Below, piece after piece: positions 8,290 to 17,433 of a stretch of 64,000 bases of DNA. The translations under genes and the position numbers were made by a program. Location: assembly GCF_003240565.2 (NCBI RefSeq), contig NZ_CP117255.1:930001-994000 (forward strand), read 5' to 3'. Within the stretch, counting starts at the first letter, position 1. Each line of letters opens with the position of its first letter. Below the pieces are notes generated by a model. It made no database searches. It was not told where the DNA came from and worked only from the letters and a program-made list of their open reading frames with translations. Source of the stretch: Rhizobium tumorigenes (GTDB lineage Bacteria; Pseudomonadota; Alphaproteobacteria; Rhizobiales; Rhizobiaceae).

Positions 8290-9375
8290 ATGACTGGCCC
8301 AACGTCGGCAACCGATGAATTCTTCATGGTCGAGGCCATCGCCCTCGGGCGCCGGCATCTCGGCCAGACCAGCACCAACCCCTCCGTCGGCTGTGTCATC
8401 GTCAAGGATGGCAGGGTGGTCGGCAGCGCGGTGACGGCTCTCGGTGGCCGCCCGCATGCAGAGCCGCAGGCTCTGGCCGCAGCAGGCGAGGCGGCCCAAG
8501 GCGCTACGGTCTACGTCACGCTCGAACCCTGTTCCCATTACGGTCGCACGCCGCCCTGCGCAAATGCGCTGATTGCAGCAGGCGTTTCGCGCGTTGTCGT
8601 CAGCGTCGGTGATCCCGATGCCCGCGTTGCCGGTCGCGGCCTCCAGATGCTGCGGGTAGCCGGCATTACTGTCGAGACCGGCGTATTGGAAACGGAGGGC
8701 CGCCGGTCGATGGCTGGCTACCTGATGCGGCAGACTCAGGGCCGGCCCTTTGTCACTGTCAAGCTTGCGGTTTCCGCCGATGGCATGATCGGCAACGCAG
8801 GTGCGGGACAGGTTGCGATCACCGGCCCGCAAGCCCGCGCTGCCGTCCAGCTTCTGCGCGCCGAGAGCGATGCCATCCTCGTCGGCATCGGCACCGCCAT
8901 TGCAGACGATCCGCTGCTGACCTGCCGGGCGCCAGGTCTCGAACACCGCTCTCCAATCAGGGTGGTGCTTGATCGGAGGCTCGAATTGCCGCTGGCCTCG
9001 AACCTGGCAAAGACTGCCCGGGAGGTGCCTGTAATCTCGGTCACGCTCGGCAATGACGTGGACCGGCGCGCGGTACTCCAGGCTGCCGGGATCGAGATCC
9101 TAGATCAGGATCCGACAGATCTGGCGATGCTGCTGACGACGCTCGGTGGTCGCGGCATATCCTCGCTGCTGGTGGAGGGCGGCGCTAAGACTATCCGCAG
9201 TTTTCTCGCGGCCAGCCTCGTCGACCGCATCCTGCTATTTCAAGCCCCCATCACCATCGGTACGGACGGCCTTGCATCGCCGGTTCAAAGCACCGATATC
9301 CCTGCAGGCTTCACCCATGTCGGCACCGAAGTCTACGGCGACGATCGCTGCGAAATTTATGAGAGAGACATCTGA
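8290..9375 (+). CDS. ribD: RibD, riboflavin deaminase/reductase
   Basis: Bifunctional enzyme of riboflavin synthesis: an N-terminal deaminase (about residues 10-150) acts on the pyrimidine from the GTP route and a C-terminal reductase (about 155-360) reduces its ribose side chain. The zinc deaminase motifs are visible as HAEPQAL and PCSHYGRTPPC. The reductase has VTVKLAVSADGMIG and LLVEGGAKTI. 361 residues, normal length. The TGA shares a base with the ATG of ribE, so translation is coupled. No FMN riboswitch was recognised upstream. Confidence 0.96.
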   Translation: MTGPTSATDEFFMVEAIALGRRHLGQTSTNPSVGCVIVKDGRVVGSAVTALGGRPHAEPQALAAAGEAAQGATVYVTLEPCSHYGRTPPCANALIAAGVSRVVVSVGDPDARVAGRGLQMLRVAGITVETGVLETEGRRSMAGYLMRQTQGRPFVTVKLAVSADGMIGNAGAGQVAITGPQARAAVQLLRAESDAILVGIGTAIADDPLLTCRAPGLEHRSPIRVVLDRRLELPLASNLAKTAREVPVISVTLGNDVDRRAVLQAAGIEILDQDPTDLAMLLTTLGGRGISSLLVEGGAKTIRSFLAASLVDRILLFQAPITIGTDGLASPVQSTDIPAGFTHVGTEVYGDDRCEIYERDI

Positions 9376-9995
9376 TGTTTACCGGAATTGTCACCGATAT
9401 CGGCACCGTCGAACAAGTTTCCCCCATGCAGGAGGGCATCAAGCTTCGCGTCGCCACCATCTACGATCCGCAGACCATCGCCATGGGCGCGTCGATCTCC
9501 CATTCGGGCATCTGCCTGACGGTGACCGGCCTATCCGAAGGCAGCAGCAACGATCGCTGGTTCGAGGTGGAAGCCTGGGAGGAGGCCCTTCGTCTGACAA
9601 CGGTTGGCAGCTGGACGGCAGGCACCCGCATCAATCTCGAGCGCTCCCTGAAGATCGGTGATGAACTCGGCGGCCACATCGTCTCCGGCCATATCGACGG
9701 TAAGGCGGAGATCCTCTCAGTCACGGAAGAGGGCGAGGCCACTCGTTATCGCCTGCGCGCGCCCGAGCACCTCGCCAAATTCGTGGCGCCGAAGGGATCG
9801 ATTGCCCTCGACGGCACCTCGCTCACCGTCAATGCCGTGAATGGCACCGATTTCGATGTGCTGCTCATCCGCCACACGCTCGAGGTCACCACCTGGGGCG
9901 AGCGCAAGGCCGGCGATTTCGTCAATTTCGAAGTCGACACCATGGCGCGATACGCCGCGCGACTGGCAGAGTTCCCGGCAGCGCATGCGGGTTGA
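9375..9995 (+). CDS. ribE: Riboflavin synthase alpha chain
   Basis: Catalyses dismutation of two 6,7-dimethyl-8-ribityllumazine molecules to riboflavin. 206 residues with the duplicated lumazine-binding fold: the first repeat begins MFTGIVTDIGTVEQV and the second contains GDELGGHIVSGHIDG, with the first-barrel SHSGICLTVTG matched by IALDGTSLTVNAV in the second. It directly follows ribD with overlapping stop and start. ribH, the enzyme supplying its substrate, lies 2 kb downstream, separated by cytochrome, acetyltransferase and cupin genes. Confidence 0.96.
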   Translation: MFTGIVTDIGTVEQVSPMQEGIKLRVATIYDPQTIAMGASISHSGICLTVTGLSEGSSNDRWFEVEAWEEALRLTTVGSWTAGTRINLERSLKIGDELGGHIVSGHIDGKAEILSVTEEGEATRYRLRAPEHLAKFVAPKGSIALDGTSLTVNAVNGTDFDVLLIRHTLEVTTWGERKAGDFVNFEVDTMARYAARLAEFPAAHAG

Positions 9996-10197
9996 GGCCT
10001 GCGACCATCATCAAACCGCGACATTCGCTGCATTTTCGTAATCTTGGCGTAAGAAATTTGCGCTAGGCGCTACGGGTGCGCAAGATCAATGCGCACTGTT
10101 GAAAACTGCGGTATCGATGGGATCCGACCGTTGTATCCATGTATGCCTCATCTGCGTTGTAGCTCCGACGCCGTGTAACGGAAAAGCAGGAAATCCA

Positions 10198-10767
10198 ATG
10201 TCCATCGAATCCTTGTCACCAGCCCGAGCCGGTCGCGCTATGCGATACGACAGCTGGACAATCGCCCTGCACTGGGTCTCGGCATTGCTCGTCATCGCCC
10301 TGTTCGCCTCTGCGATTACCTGGGATTACCTGCCGAGAGGCACGCCGCTCCGCAAATCCCTGCAGTCCCTGCATATTTCCATGGGTATCCTGCTCAGCGT
10401 CATCTTTATCGCGCGCGTTTTCTGGCGCACGACCGGTGGCCGTAAACTTGCATCGCTGGAAACCGGTATCCAGCGCGTCCTGTCAAAGAGTGTCCACCAT
10501 CTGCTCTATCTCTTGCTGGCGGCGCAGATTGTGCTCGGCTACCTCTTCCGCTGGGCGCAGGGCGAGCCGTTCATGTTCTTCGGCCTGTTTTCGATCCCTA
10601 ACCCTATCGGGGAGAACAAGGAGCTAGGCCACTGGTATTCCTCTTTCCACTACTACGTGGGATGGACGATTATCATCCTCGCATGTGGCCACGCCGTCGC
10701 CGCTCTCGCCCACCATTATCTGGTGCGCGACGGTGTGTTGAGACGGATGCTGCCGGCACGCGTCTGA
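10198..10767 (+). CDS. Cytochrome b561 family membrane protein
   Basis: Di-heme b-type cytochrome with four predicted membrane helices, 189 residues. Helices can be read at WIALHWVSALLVIALFASAI-like residues 20-40, at SMGILLSVIFIARVFW, at LLYLLLAAQIVLGYLFRWA and at WTIIILACGHAVAALAHHYL. Histidines for heme appear as LHW in helix 1, LHIS before helix 2, HHLL at helix 3, and GHAVAALAHH in helix 4, the usual layout of the prokaryotic family. Start at 10198 has AGGA six bases upstream. It probably shuttles electrons between quinone and a periplasmic acceptor, but no partner gene is adjacent. Confidence 0.9.
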   Translation: MSIESLSPARAGRAMRYDSWTIALHWVSALLVIALFASAITWDYLPRGTPLRKSLQSLHISMGILLSVIFIARVFWRTTGGRKLASLETGIQRVLSKSVHHLLYLLLAAQIVLGYLFRWAQGEPFMFFGLFSIPNPIGENKELGHWYSSFHYYVGWTIIILACGHAVAALAHHYLVRDGVLRRMLPARV

Positions 10768-10770
10768 GCC

Positions 10771-11319
10771 TTAAAGACGGCGTGCACACTCCAGCAGTGT
10801 GACCTCGGAACCGAGGTAGGAAGTGGCGGTGATCTTCTCGAAGCCGAGCTTTTCAGCCACCCGCAGGGAAGCGCCGTGTTCGGAGGCGATGATGCAGGTC
10901 ATGCGTTGCTCGGGGAAACGCTCCCGGCCCCAGGCGATCATCGCCGAGACCGCCTCGGTCGCATAGCCCTTGCCATGAAAGGCGGGGTTCAGCACCCAAC
11001 CTGTCTCCAGCGTTCCCGCAATCGATGGTGTCATGTCACGCATTGCCTCCAGGAACCCGGCTTCGCCGACAAACGCGCCGCTTTCTTTTTCTTCGATGGC
11101 CCAGAAGCCGAAACCCAGCATCTGCCAACTCCCGGCATAGCGAAGCAGCCGCGCCCAGCTTTGCTCACGCGAAAACGGCACCCCTCCGATGAAGCGCACC
11201 ACGGCAGGGTAGGCCCAGAGTGCCGTACAGGCCTCGAGATCGTCGAGCCGGTGCGCCCGCAGCACCAGACGCTCGGTTACGATCACCGGCACATTGCCAT
11301 CATCTGCGGCCACGTTCAT
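10771..11319 (-). CDS. GNAT family N-acetyltransferase (RimJ/RimL type)
   Basis: Acetyl-CoA dependent acetyltransferase of 182 residues, acceptor unknown. The opening TERLVLRAHRLDDLEACTAL is the classic RimJ/RimL start. Later blocks are GFWAIEEKESGAFVGEAGF and the acetyl-CoA loop ETGWVLNPAFHGKGYATEAV (the GKGYATEA segment), then ASLRVAEKLGFEKI. The ATG overlaps the stop of the upstream cupin gene by 4 bases, so the two form a coupled pair. It converges on the cytochrome b561 gene with three bases between them. Confidence 0.92.
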   Translation of the reverse strand: MNVAADDGNVPVIVTERLVLRAHRLDDLEACTALWAYPAVVRFIGGVPFSREQSWARLLRYAGSWQMLGFGFWAIEEKESGAFVGEAGFLEAMRDMTPSIAGTLETGWVLNPAFHGKGYATEAVSAMIAWGRERFPEQRMTCIIASEHGASLRVAEKLGFEKITATSYLGSEVTLLECARRL

Positions 11320-11819
11320 GCACCTGGCTCTCCGTTCCAGTAATCGACGGCGCTGTCTTCCTGGCCGACAAAGCTGAAGCGTTTGACCATCTCGTTGCCG
11401 ATCCGCGTCTTTGCCATGAACTTTCCGGAATCGGGATATTCGCAGATCTCGGTTTTGGCCATCGTCGAGATGGCGACGAAGACGAGGGGCGCATCGCCGG
11501 TGTTGACCAGCTGATGCGCCGTCTCCGGGCCGCCTGCGGGCGCGCCGAGCACATCGCCGGCCTTCACGGGAAACCGCCGGTCGCCGAACCGGTAGTCGCC
11601 CTGACCGGACAGGATGATGAATGCCTCGTCCTCGACATGGTGGTTGTGGAACGGGCAGCCGGACTTGCCGGGAGGGACGATGTTGTAGCTCATCCCCAGC
11701 TGCGTCAGCCCGATCATCGCCCCGAAGGAAGCGTCGCTGCCGCCGTAATATTCGCCCTGTTGCCATTCTTCCAGCGGCAGCGTGTCGAGGCTGACGGCAA
11801 TCTTGTCTGTGTCGGTCAT
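11316..11819 (-). CDS. Cupin domain protein
   Basis: Single-domain cupin of 167 residues. Motif 1 reads GCPFHNHHVEDEAFIILSGQGDYRFG (His, His and Glu metal ligands visible), and motif 2 reads GAPAGGPETAHQLVNTGD with a further His. The C-terminal third (SGKFMAKTRIGNEMVKRF ... DYWNGE) is outside the cupin core. Such proteins range from sugar isomerases to ligand-binding proteins, so no reaction is assigned. It is the first gene of a two-gene unit with the acetyltransferase, suggesting a shared, unknown substrate. Confidence 0.88.
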   Translation of the reverse strand: MTDTDKIAVSLDTLPLEEWQQGEYYGGSDASFGAMIGLTQLGMSYNIVPPGKSGCPFHNHHVEDEAFIILSGQGDYRFGDRRFPVKAGDVLGAPAGGPETAHQLVNTGDAPLVFVAISTMAKTEICEYPDSGKFMAKTRIGNEMVKRFSFVGQEDSAVDYWNGEPGA

Positions 11820-12001
11820 TCATCACTCCCTGTGGCGGCGCCAGATTAGCTGAACCCGTTCAGAGCGGGAAGGGCAGTCTTGCGCGGTTCCGGGGCGCTC
11901 TATTCCCCGTCTGAGACCGAAAAACACTTGCCAACCGCGATATGGCATGGTTTGACGCCCGCCATGTCAGGCGTTCGCGCCGCTCAAGATCCAGGTGCCG
12001 T

Positions 12002-12457
12002 ATGTCCAGCTCATCCAATGCGCATATTCTGATTATCGAAGCCCGCTTCTATGACGATATGGCCGATGCGCTTCTCGACGGCGCCAAGCATGCGCTCGAA
12101 GAAGCCGGCGCAACCTACGACATCATCACCGTGCCCGGCGCGCTGGAAATTCCGGCGACCATCGCCATGGCGCTCGACGGCGCCGACAACGGCGGCACGG
12201 CCTATGACGGTTTCGTTGCGCTTGGAATGGTCATTCGCGGCGAGACCTACCATTTCGATATCGTTTCCAACGAATCTTCGCGCGCATTGATGGATCTGTC
12301 CGTCAGCGAGTCGCTCGCCATCGGCAACGGCATTCTCACCGTCGAAAACGACGAACAGGCCTGGAGCCGCGCCCGCCGCAGCGACAAGGACAAGGGTGGT
12401 TTTGCCGCCCGCGCCGCCTTGACGATGATTGCCGTCAAGCAAAAGCTGGGTGCCTGA
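12002..12457 (+). CDS. ribH: 6,7-dimethyl-8-ribityllumazine synthase
   Basis: Condenses the pyrimidine and four-carbon riboflavin precursors to lumazine. 151 residues with [22 protein letters not shown] at the N-terminus, [15 protein letters not shown] in the middle and [24 protein letters not shown] containing the catalytic His. Rhizobia commonly carry two RibH paralogues; linkage to nusB marks this as the housekeeping type. Start at 12002 was preferred because the 20 upstream in-frame codons are Arg-rich and unlike the family. nusB starts three bases after the stop. Confidence 0.96.
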   Translation: MSSSSNAHILIIEARFYDDMADALLDGAKHALEEAGATYDIITVPGALEIPATIAMALDGADNGGTAYDGFVALGMVIRGETYHFDIVSNESSRALMDLSVSESLAIGNGILTVENDEQAWSRARRSDKDKGGFAARAALTMIAVKQKLGA

Positions 12458-12460
12458 GCG

Positions 12461-12943
12461 ATGAGCAACGAGGAAGTCGAGCGCCCGGTCAAGACCGCCA
12501 ACCAGCGCGGCGCAGCGCGTCTCGCCGCAGTACAGGCGCTCTACCAGATGGATATCGGCGGCAGCGGCGTGCTCGAGGTCGTTGCCGAGTACGAGGCGCA
12601 TCGCCTCGGGCAGGAAGTCGACGGCGAAACCTACCTGAAGGCCGATGCCTCCTGGTTCCGCTCGATCGTATCGGGTGTGGTGCGCGAGCAGACGCATCTC
12701 GATCCGCTGATCGGCCAGGCGCTGCAGGACGACTGGGCTTTGTCGCGTCTCGACAGCACCGTGCGTGCCATCCTGCGTGCAGGCACATTCGAGATCGTCG
12801 ATCGCAAGGATGTGCCGGTGGCCGTCATTGTCACCGAATATGTCGAGATCGCCCAGGCATTTTTCGGCGACGACGAGCCCAAGCTCGTCAACGCAGTGCT
12901 CGACCGCATTGCAAAGCAGGTTCGGGTCGAGACGAAGAAGTGA
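12461..12943 (+). CDS. nusB: NusB, transcription antitermination factor
   Basis: RNA-binding factor that joins NusE (S10) on boxA of rRNA leader transcripts. 160 residues, all-helical, with [21 protein letters not shown] near the N-terminus and [33 protein letters not shown] near the C-terminus, both family hallmarks. It overlaps nothing and lies three bases after ribH, the usual ribH-nusB couple. Full length. Confidence 0.97.
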   Translation: MSNEEVERPVKTANQRGAARLAAVQALYQMDIGGSGVLEVVAEYEAHRLGQEVDGETYLKADASWFRSIVSGVVREQTHLDPLIGQALQDDWALSRLDSTVRAILRAGTFEIVDRKDVPVAVIVTEYVEIAQAFFGDDEPKLVNAVLDRIAKQVRVETKK

Positions 12944-13241
12944 TTCTCGCCTGAGTCGCCTGACTCCTTCGAAAATCCACCCTTCCGCACCGCTTCGTCG
13001 TGATCCCGTCCGGCTTTTTCATCTCTGATTTGGCTGGCTTTGCAAGATCTTCTGCGCTCCCGTGCATAACGACTGCTGTTTTTGCCACCCATGGCATTTA
13101 GCCCGCCGCCCGACTTGACGCGCGGTTGTCCCGCAAGCAATCTCGCCTTCCGCAAAGGCCGCTATCCTTGGAGGAGGCTGGCGACCGATGCCTTTTGCGG
13201 CCGGGGGAGACAAGCGCCGGCTTTTTGGGAGGGAAGATCGA
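12944..13241. other. nusB-hppA intergenic region
   Basis: 298 bases with no recognisable gene. It ends in the GGAGGG ribosome site of hppA. An in-frame ATG at 13188 would extend HppA by 18 residues, but the extension is polar and absent from the family. No terminator with a T-run was seen after nusB. Confidence 0.35.
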
Positions 13242-15386
13242 ATGCTTATACTTTTTGGCGTCATTGCATGTGGGGTGCTGTCGCTGCTTTATGCAGGATG
13301 GGCGACTCGCTCGGTGCTGGCTGCCGACCAGGGCAATGCGCGAATGCAGGAAATTGCCGGCTATATTCGCGAAGGCGCGCAGGCCTATCTCACGCGTCAG
13401 TATAAAACCATTGCCATCGTCGGCCTCGTTGTCTTCTTCGCCGCCTGGTGGCTGCTTTCGGGCGAGGCGGCGATCGGCTTCCTGATCGGCGCCGTGCTTT
13501 CCGGTGCCGCCGGCTTCATCGGCATGCACGTCTCGGTGCGCGCCAACGTCCGCACCGCACAGGCGTCGTCTGTCAGCTTGTCGGCAGGCCTCGATATAGC
13601 GTTTAAATCCGGTGCGATCACCGGGATGCTGGTGGCCGGTCTCGCTCTGCTCGGCGTCTCCGTCTACTACGGCGTCCTCACCGGCATCCTCGGTCACGAT
13701 CCAGGCTCGCGCGACGTTGTCGATGCGCTGGTGGCACTCGGCTTCGGCGCCTCGCTGATCTCGATCTTTGCCCGCCTTGGCGGCGGTATCTTCACCAAGG
13801 GTGCCGATGTCGGTGGCGATCTCGTCGGCAAGGTCGAAGCCGGCATTCCGGAAGACGATCCACGCAATCCCGCGACCATTGCCGATAACGTCGGCGACAA
13901 CGTTGGCGATTGCGCCGGCATGGCAGCCGACCTGTTCGAAACCTATGCCGTCTCCGTCGTCGCTACCATGGTGCTCGCCTCTATCTTCTTTGCAGGCACC
14001 GCAATCCTGCCGGTCGCCATGGTCTACCCGCTGGCCATCTGCGGTACCTGCATCATCACGTCGATCATCGGCACCTTCTTCGTCAAGCTCGGCCCCAACG
14101 GCTCGATCATGGGTGCGCTCTACAAGGGTCTTGTTGCCACCGGCCTGCTGTCGATCGCAGGCCTTGCCATCGCGACATCGGCGACCATCGGCTGGGGCAA
14201 GATCGGAACAGTCGGCGGTGTCGATGTCTCCGGCCTCAACCTGTTTTATTGCGGTCTCGTCGGCCTGCTCGTCACAGCCCTCATCGTCGTCATCACCGAA
14301 TACTACACCGCGACCGGCAAGCGCCCGGTGGTCTCGATTGCCCAGGCATCGGTGACGGGTCACGGAACCAACGTAATCCAGGGGCTGGCCGTCTCGCTCG
14401 AATCGACGGCACTGCCCGCCATCGTCATCATCGGCGGCATCGTTGCCACCTACCAGCTCGGCGGCCTGTTCGGCACCGGCATCGCTGTCACGGCCATGCT
14501 GGGTCTCGCCGGAATGATCGTCGCGCTCGACGCTTTCGGCCCTGTCACCGACAATGCCGGTGGCATTGCCGAGATGGCTCATCTGCCGCCTGAGGTCCGC
14601 AAGTCCACCGATGCGCTCGACGCTGTCGGCAATACGACCAAGGCCGTTACCAAGGGCTATGCGATCGGATCTGCCGGCCTCGGCGCCCTCGTTCTGTTTG
14701 CCGCCTATTCCAACGACCTGAAATATTTCGCCGCCCATGGTGACCTGTTTCCCTACTTTGCCAACATGGGGGCGATTTCCTTCGATCTCGCAAATCCCTA
14801 CGTCGTCGCCGGCCTGCTCTTTGGCGGCATGATTCCCTACCTGTTCGGCGGCATCGCCATGACAGCGGTGGGCCGCGCCGCCGGTGCGATCGTCGAGGAA
14901 GTCCGCCGGCAATTTCGCGAAAAGCCCGGCATCATACTCGGCACCGAGCGCCCGGATTACGGTCGCGCCGTGGATATCCTGACGAAGGCGGCAATCCGCG
15001 AGATGATCGTCCCTTCGCTGCTGCCGGTGCTGGCGCCGGTGGTGGTCTATTTCGGGGTGCTGCTGATATCCGGGTCGAAGGCCTCGGCCTTTGCAGCACT
15101 TGGCGCCTCGCTGCTAGGCGTCATCATCAACGGCTTGTTCGTCGCCATCTCGATGACATCGGGTGGGGGCGCATGGGACAATGCCAAGAAGTCGTTCGAG
15201 GATGGTTTCGTCGACAAGGACGGTGTGCGGCACATGAAGGGGTCGGAGGCACACATGGCCTCTGTGACTGGCGATACCGTTGGCGATCCCTACAAGGATA
15301 CGGCCGGTCCCGCCGTCAACCCGGCGATCAAGATCACCAACATCGTAGCTCTGCTGTTGCTGGCAGTGCTGGCCCGGTCTGCCTGA
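13242..15386 (+). CDS. hppA: Membrane-bound proton-pumping pyrophosphatase
   Basis: Integral membrane enzyme that couples pyrophosphate hydrolysis to proton export. 714 residues with about 16 hydrophobic segments. The pyrophosphate-binding signature [18 protein letters not shown] is present, followed by [25 protein letters not shown]. The second acidic site is in [14 protein letters not shown] and the C-terminal one in [10 protein letters not shown] ... [20 protein letters not shown]. The segment [10 protein letters not shown] has Lys and Thr at the positions that separate potassium-independent from potassium-dependent (Ala/Gly) enzymes, so it should be potassium-independent. Start at 13242 has GGAGGG upstream. 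A bidirectional terminator follows. Confidence 0.97.
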   Translation: MLILFGVIACGVLSLLYAGWATRSVLAADQGNARMQEIAGYIREGAQAYLTRQYKTIAIVGLVVFFAAWWLLSGEAAIGFLIGAVLSGAAGFIGMHVSVRANVRTAQASSVSLSAGLDIAFKSGAITGMLVAGLALLGVSVYYGVLTGILGHDPGSRDVVDALVALGFGASLISIFARLGGGIFTKGADVGGDLVGKVEAGIPEDDPRNPATIADNVGDNVGDCAGMAADLFETYAVSVVATMVLASIFFAGTAILPVAMVYPLAICGTCIITSIIGTFFVKLGPNGSIMGALYKGLVATGLLSIAGLAIATSATIGWGKIGTVGGVDVSGLNLFYCGLVGLLVTALIVVITEYYTATGKRPVVSIAQASVTGHGTNVIQGLAVSLESTALPAIVIIGGIVATYQLGGLFGTGIAVTAMLGLAGMIVALDAFGPVTDNAGGIAEMAHLPPEVRKSTDALDAVGNTTKAVTKGYAIGSAGLGALVLFAAYSNDLKYFAAHGDLFPYFANMGAISFDLANPYVVAGLLFGGMIPYLFGGIAMTAVGRAAGAIVEEVRRQFREKPGIILGTERPDYGRAVDILTKAAIREMIVPSLLPVLAPVVVYFGVLLISGSKASAFAALGASLLGVIINGLFVAISMTSGGGAWDNAKKSFEDGFVDKDGVRHMKGSEAHMASVTGDTVGDPYKDTAGPAVNPAIKITNIVALLLLAVLARSA

Positions 15387-15393
15387 TACAATA

Positions 15394-15432
15394 AAAAAGC
15401 CCGCGGCGCATGCGTGCGTCGCGGGCTTCTTC
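15394..15432. terminator. Bidirectional terminator between hppA and bamE
   Basis: A 14-bp stem (arms 15397-15410 and 15415-15428, one G-T pair, loop TGCG) is flanked by an A-run on the left and TTCTTCTT on the right. It can stop hppA transcripts on the plus strand and bamE transcripts on the minus strand. Confidence 0.85.
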
Positions 15433-15445
15433 TTGACTGGTGGGC

Positions 15446-15955
15446 TTACTGGCCCGGGTTGATCGTGTTCATCAGGTTCTTGGCGCCATTGGCACCCGTG
15501 CCGCTGCCCATCAGGACCTGCTGCAGGAATGTCATGTCCTTGCCGCCTGTTGGCGTCGTGCGCGAAATCATGTCGAACGGCTTGCCGTCCTTGAGCGAGT
15601 AGTTCGCCCGCTGCTTCACAACACCGTCCTTGTCGAAATAGATCGCCAGGATCGACTGGGCGACCAGGTGCGGCTTCATGAAGGCCACCGGACGCGTACG
15701 CTTCTGGGAGATGTAGTAGAACACCTCGCCGTCGAACGTCGCCGTCGTCGATGGCGTGCCCAGCGACAGCAGTACCTGCTCGCGGCTGGAGCCTACCGGC
15801 ACCAGATCGAGCGACTGCTGGTCGAAGATGTAGCCGCCATTCATGACGTCACCGGTCTGGCAGCCTGCAATCCCTGCGGTAGCAATCAGCAGGGCGATGG
15901 TTGCGCCCCGAATGAAAGTTCTGTCCGACTTGAAATCCCGTCGCGTCAACGACAT
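15446..15955 (-). CDS. bamE: BamE/OmlA outer membrane assembly lipoprotein
   Basis: Lipoprotein of the beta-barrel assembly machinery, 169 residues, anchored in the outer membrane. The signal region GATIALLIATAGIAGC ends in a lipobox with Cys32. The SmpA/OmlA core shows VPVGSSREQVLLSLGTPS and FYYISQKRTRPVAF, then ILAIYFDKDGVVKQRANYSL. A low-complexity tail (GSGTGANGAKNLMNTINPGQ) follows, as in rhizobial homologues. Start at 15955 was chosen for the signal peptide, though the GGGAG lies unusually close. It is divergent from the bc1 chaperone gene. Confidence 0.92.
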   Translation of the reverse strand: MSLTRRDFKSDRTFIRGATIALLIATAGIAGCQTGDVMNGGYIFDQQSLDLVPVGSSREQVLLSLGTPSTTATFDGEVFYYISQKRTRPVAFMKPHLVAQSILAIYFDKDGVVKQRANYSLKDGKPFDMISRTTPTGGKDMTFLQQVLMGSGTGANGAKNLMNTINPGQ

Positions 15956-16223
15956 CTCCCTATCTATCAATCCTGCGGCCGACCGCCCGGAACACTTGCT
16001 GCGCACATCATTATGGCGTTTCCGCGATAGGCGGAAAATCCGGTGATGGACGAATGGCCCTGAAGCGCCTGTCCTGGCACCAGGGCCGGACAGATCGGGC
16101 GGTTCCCGCAAGGGCACCAACGGCATTGCAATTCGCGCCTGCTTCGGTAAACCAGCTTTTTGATGGATGCAACAAGGGCCGGCGCCATGCGGCGCGCCGA
16201 ATGGGCCAATTCTGGGAAATTCG

Positions 16224-16760
16224 ATGATCTTCGGGCTCTTTGCTAAAAAGAATCACAATCGGACGATCGTCGAACGGCAATATGCGGCCCTGACCGCTGC
16301 AGCCCGCCAGCCCGGCTTTTATGCCGTGCTGGACGTCCCGGACACGGTGATGGGCCGTTTCGAAATGCTGTCGGCCGTCATGATCCTGTTTTTTCGCCGC
16401 ACCCGGTCGTCTCGGACCAGCGGCCAGGAGATCGCCCAGGAAATTGTCGATGCATTCTTCCAGGATATCGACTATTCGATCCGGGAACTCGGCGTTGGCG
16501 ACAACGGCGTGCCGAAGCGGATGAAGAAACTGGCAGGCATGTTCTACGGTCGGCTCGAATCCTACGCTGCGGCGATGGATGGCAACGATCGTGAGGCACT
16601 CGCAAAGGCGCTACGCCGCAACATATATCCCGAACCGCGCGACGATGCGCCTGACATGCTGGGACTGGCCGACTGGATGATGTCGGCGGAAAAGCATCTG
16701 TCTGGCATTTCGGAAGTGGATATTGCCACAGGCTCGGCGTCACTGCCGGTGCCGGCATAG
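16224..16760 (+). CDS. Ubiquinol-cytochrome c chaperone family protein
   Basis: 178-residue homologue of the CBP3/UQCC family that in mitochondria assists cytochrome b assembly; in rhizobia the gene is regularly found next to DUF177 and plsX. The core reads QYAALTAAARQPGFYAVLDVPDTVMGRFEML, then AQEIVDAFFQDIDYSIRELGVGDNGVPKRMKKLAGMFYGRL, which are family blocks. Start at 16224 has GGGAA upstream. It is followed nine bases later by the DUF177 gene, so co-transcription is likely. Role in bc1 assembly is inferred from the family. Confidence 0.9.
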   Translation: MIFGLFAKKNHNRTIVERQYAALTAAARQPGFYAVLDVPDTVMGRFEMLSAVMILFFRRTRSSRTSGQEIAQEIVDAFFQDIDYSIRELGVGDNGVPKRMKKLAGMFYGRLESYAAAMDGNDREALAKALRRNIYPEPRDDAPDMLGLADWMMSAEKHLSGISEVDIATGSASLPVPA

Positions 16761-16769
16761 GAGGCAAAG

Positions 16770-17330
16770 ATGAAGAACAAGACGGCGACAGCCGAAAACC
16801 CGTTTTCCTACAACGTCAAGGTCGGGCACATCTCGCTCAATCCGATCGAGGTGCGTCTCGAAGCCGACGAGGCTGAACGCATGGGCCTGGCTGCTCTGTG
16901 GAATGTCGTCTCGGTCGACGATCTGAAGGCCGAACTGAAGATCTCCCGCTGGAAGCGCGATGGCGTCAGGGTGAGGGGCACTGTCAAGGCGCGGATCGTC
17001 CAGGAATGTGTCGTCTCGCTCGATCCGGTCGCATCCGAGATCGACGAGGAGTTCGACCAGCTGTTCGTTCCCGAGGGATCGAAGCTTGCCCGCGTGCCGG
17101 TTCAGCCCTCCGGCGAATTGGTGCTGAACCCAGACGGTGACGACCTGCCCGAGACCTTTGTCGGCGATGTCATCGATGCCGGATCCATCGTCACGGAATT
17201 TGCCGCAATGGGCATCGAACCCTATCCGCGCAAGCCCGGTCTGGACTTCGAGGACCATATCGAGGATACCGCCGACAATGACGTCAAACCGTCAGCTTTT
17301 GCTGCTCTAAAGAACTGGAAGAAGGAATAG
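16770..17330 (+). CDS. YceD/DUF177 family protein
   Basis: 186-residue protein of the YceD family, linked in bacteria to 23S rRNA processing and to the ribosomal L32-plsX-fabH neighbourhood. Features seen: [23 protein letters not shown] at the N-terminus, the Cys-containing segment [19 protein letters not shown], and the acidic FDQLF region. GGAGG lies close upstream of the ATG. plsX follows, the expected partner, but rpmF is not here. Biochemical role is not established for rhizobia. Confidence 0.88.
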   Translation: MKNKTATAENPFSYNVKVGHISLNPIEVRLEADEAERMGLAALWNVVSVDDLKAELKISRWKRDGVRVRGTVKARIVQECVVSLDPVASEIDEEFDQLFVPEGSKLARVPVQPSGELVLNPDGDDLPETFVGDVIDAGSIVTEFAAMGIEPYPRKPGLDFEDHIEDTADNDVKPSAFAALKNWKKE

Positions 17331-17433
17331 GCTTCCGCGGCCCCTTCGGCACAATTCAGTTGTAAGGCAAATGAAAAACGGTATTTTGGCCGAAATTTCG
17401 CCAAATGTGGCGGAAAAAAAGGATCAGTCAGGC

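Noticed and set aside
6949..8946. Long minus-strand open frame (665 codons) antisense to glyA, nrdR and ribD
   Set aside because: It spans three well-supported genes on the other strand and shows only composition-driven sequence.
8290..12457. FMN riboswitch for the riboflavin genes
   Set aside because: No RFN-element core was recognised upstream of ribD or ribH.
13098..14912. Minus-strand open frame (604 codons) antisense to hppA
   Set aside because: Shadow of hppA codon usage; the translation is Asp/Gly/Arg-rich without domains.
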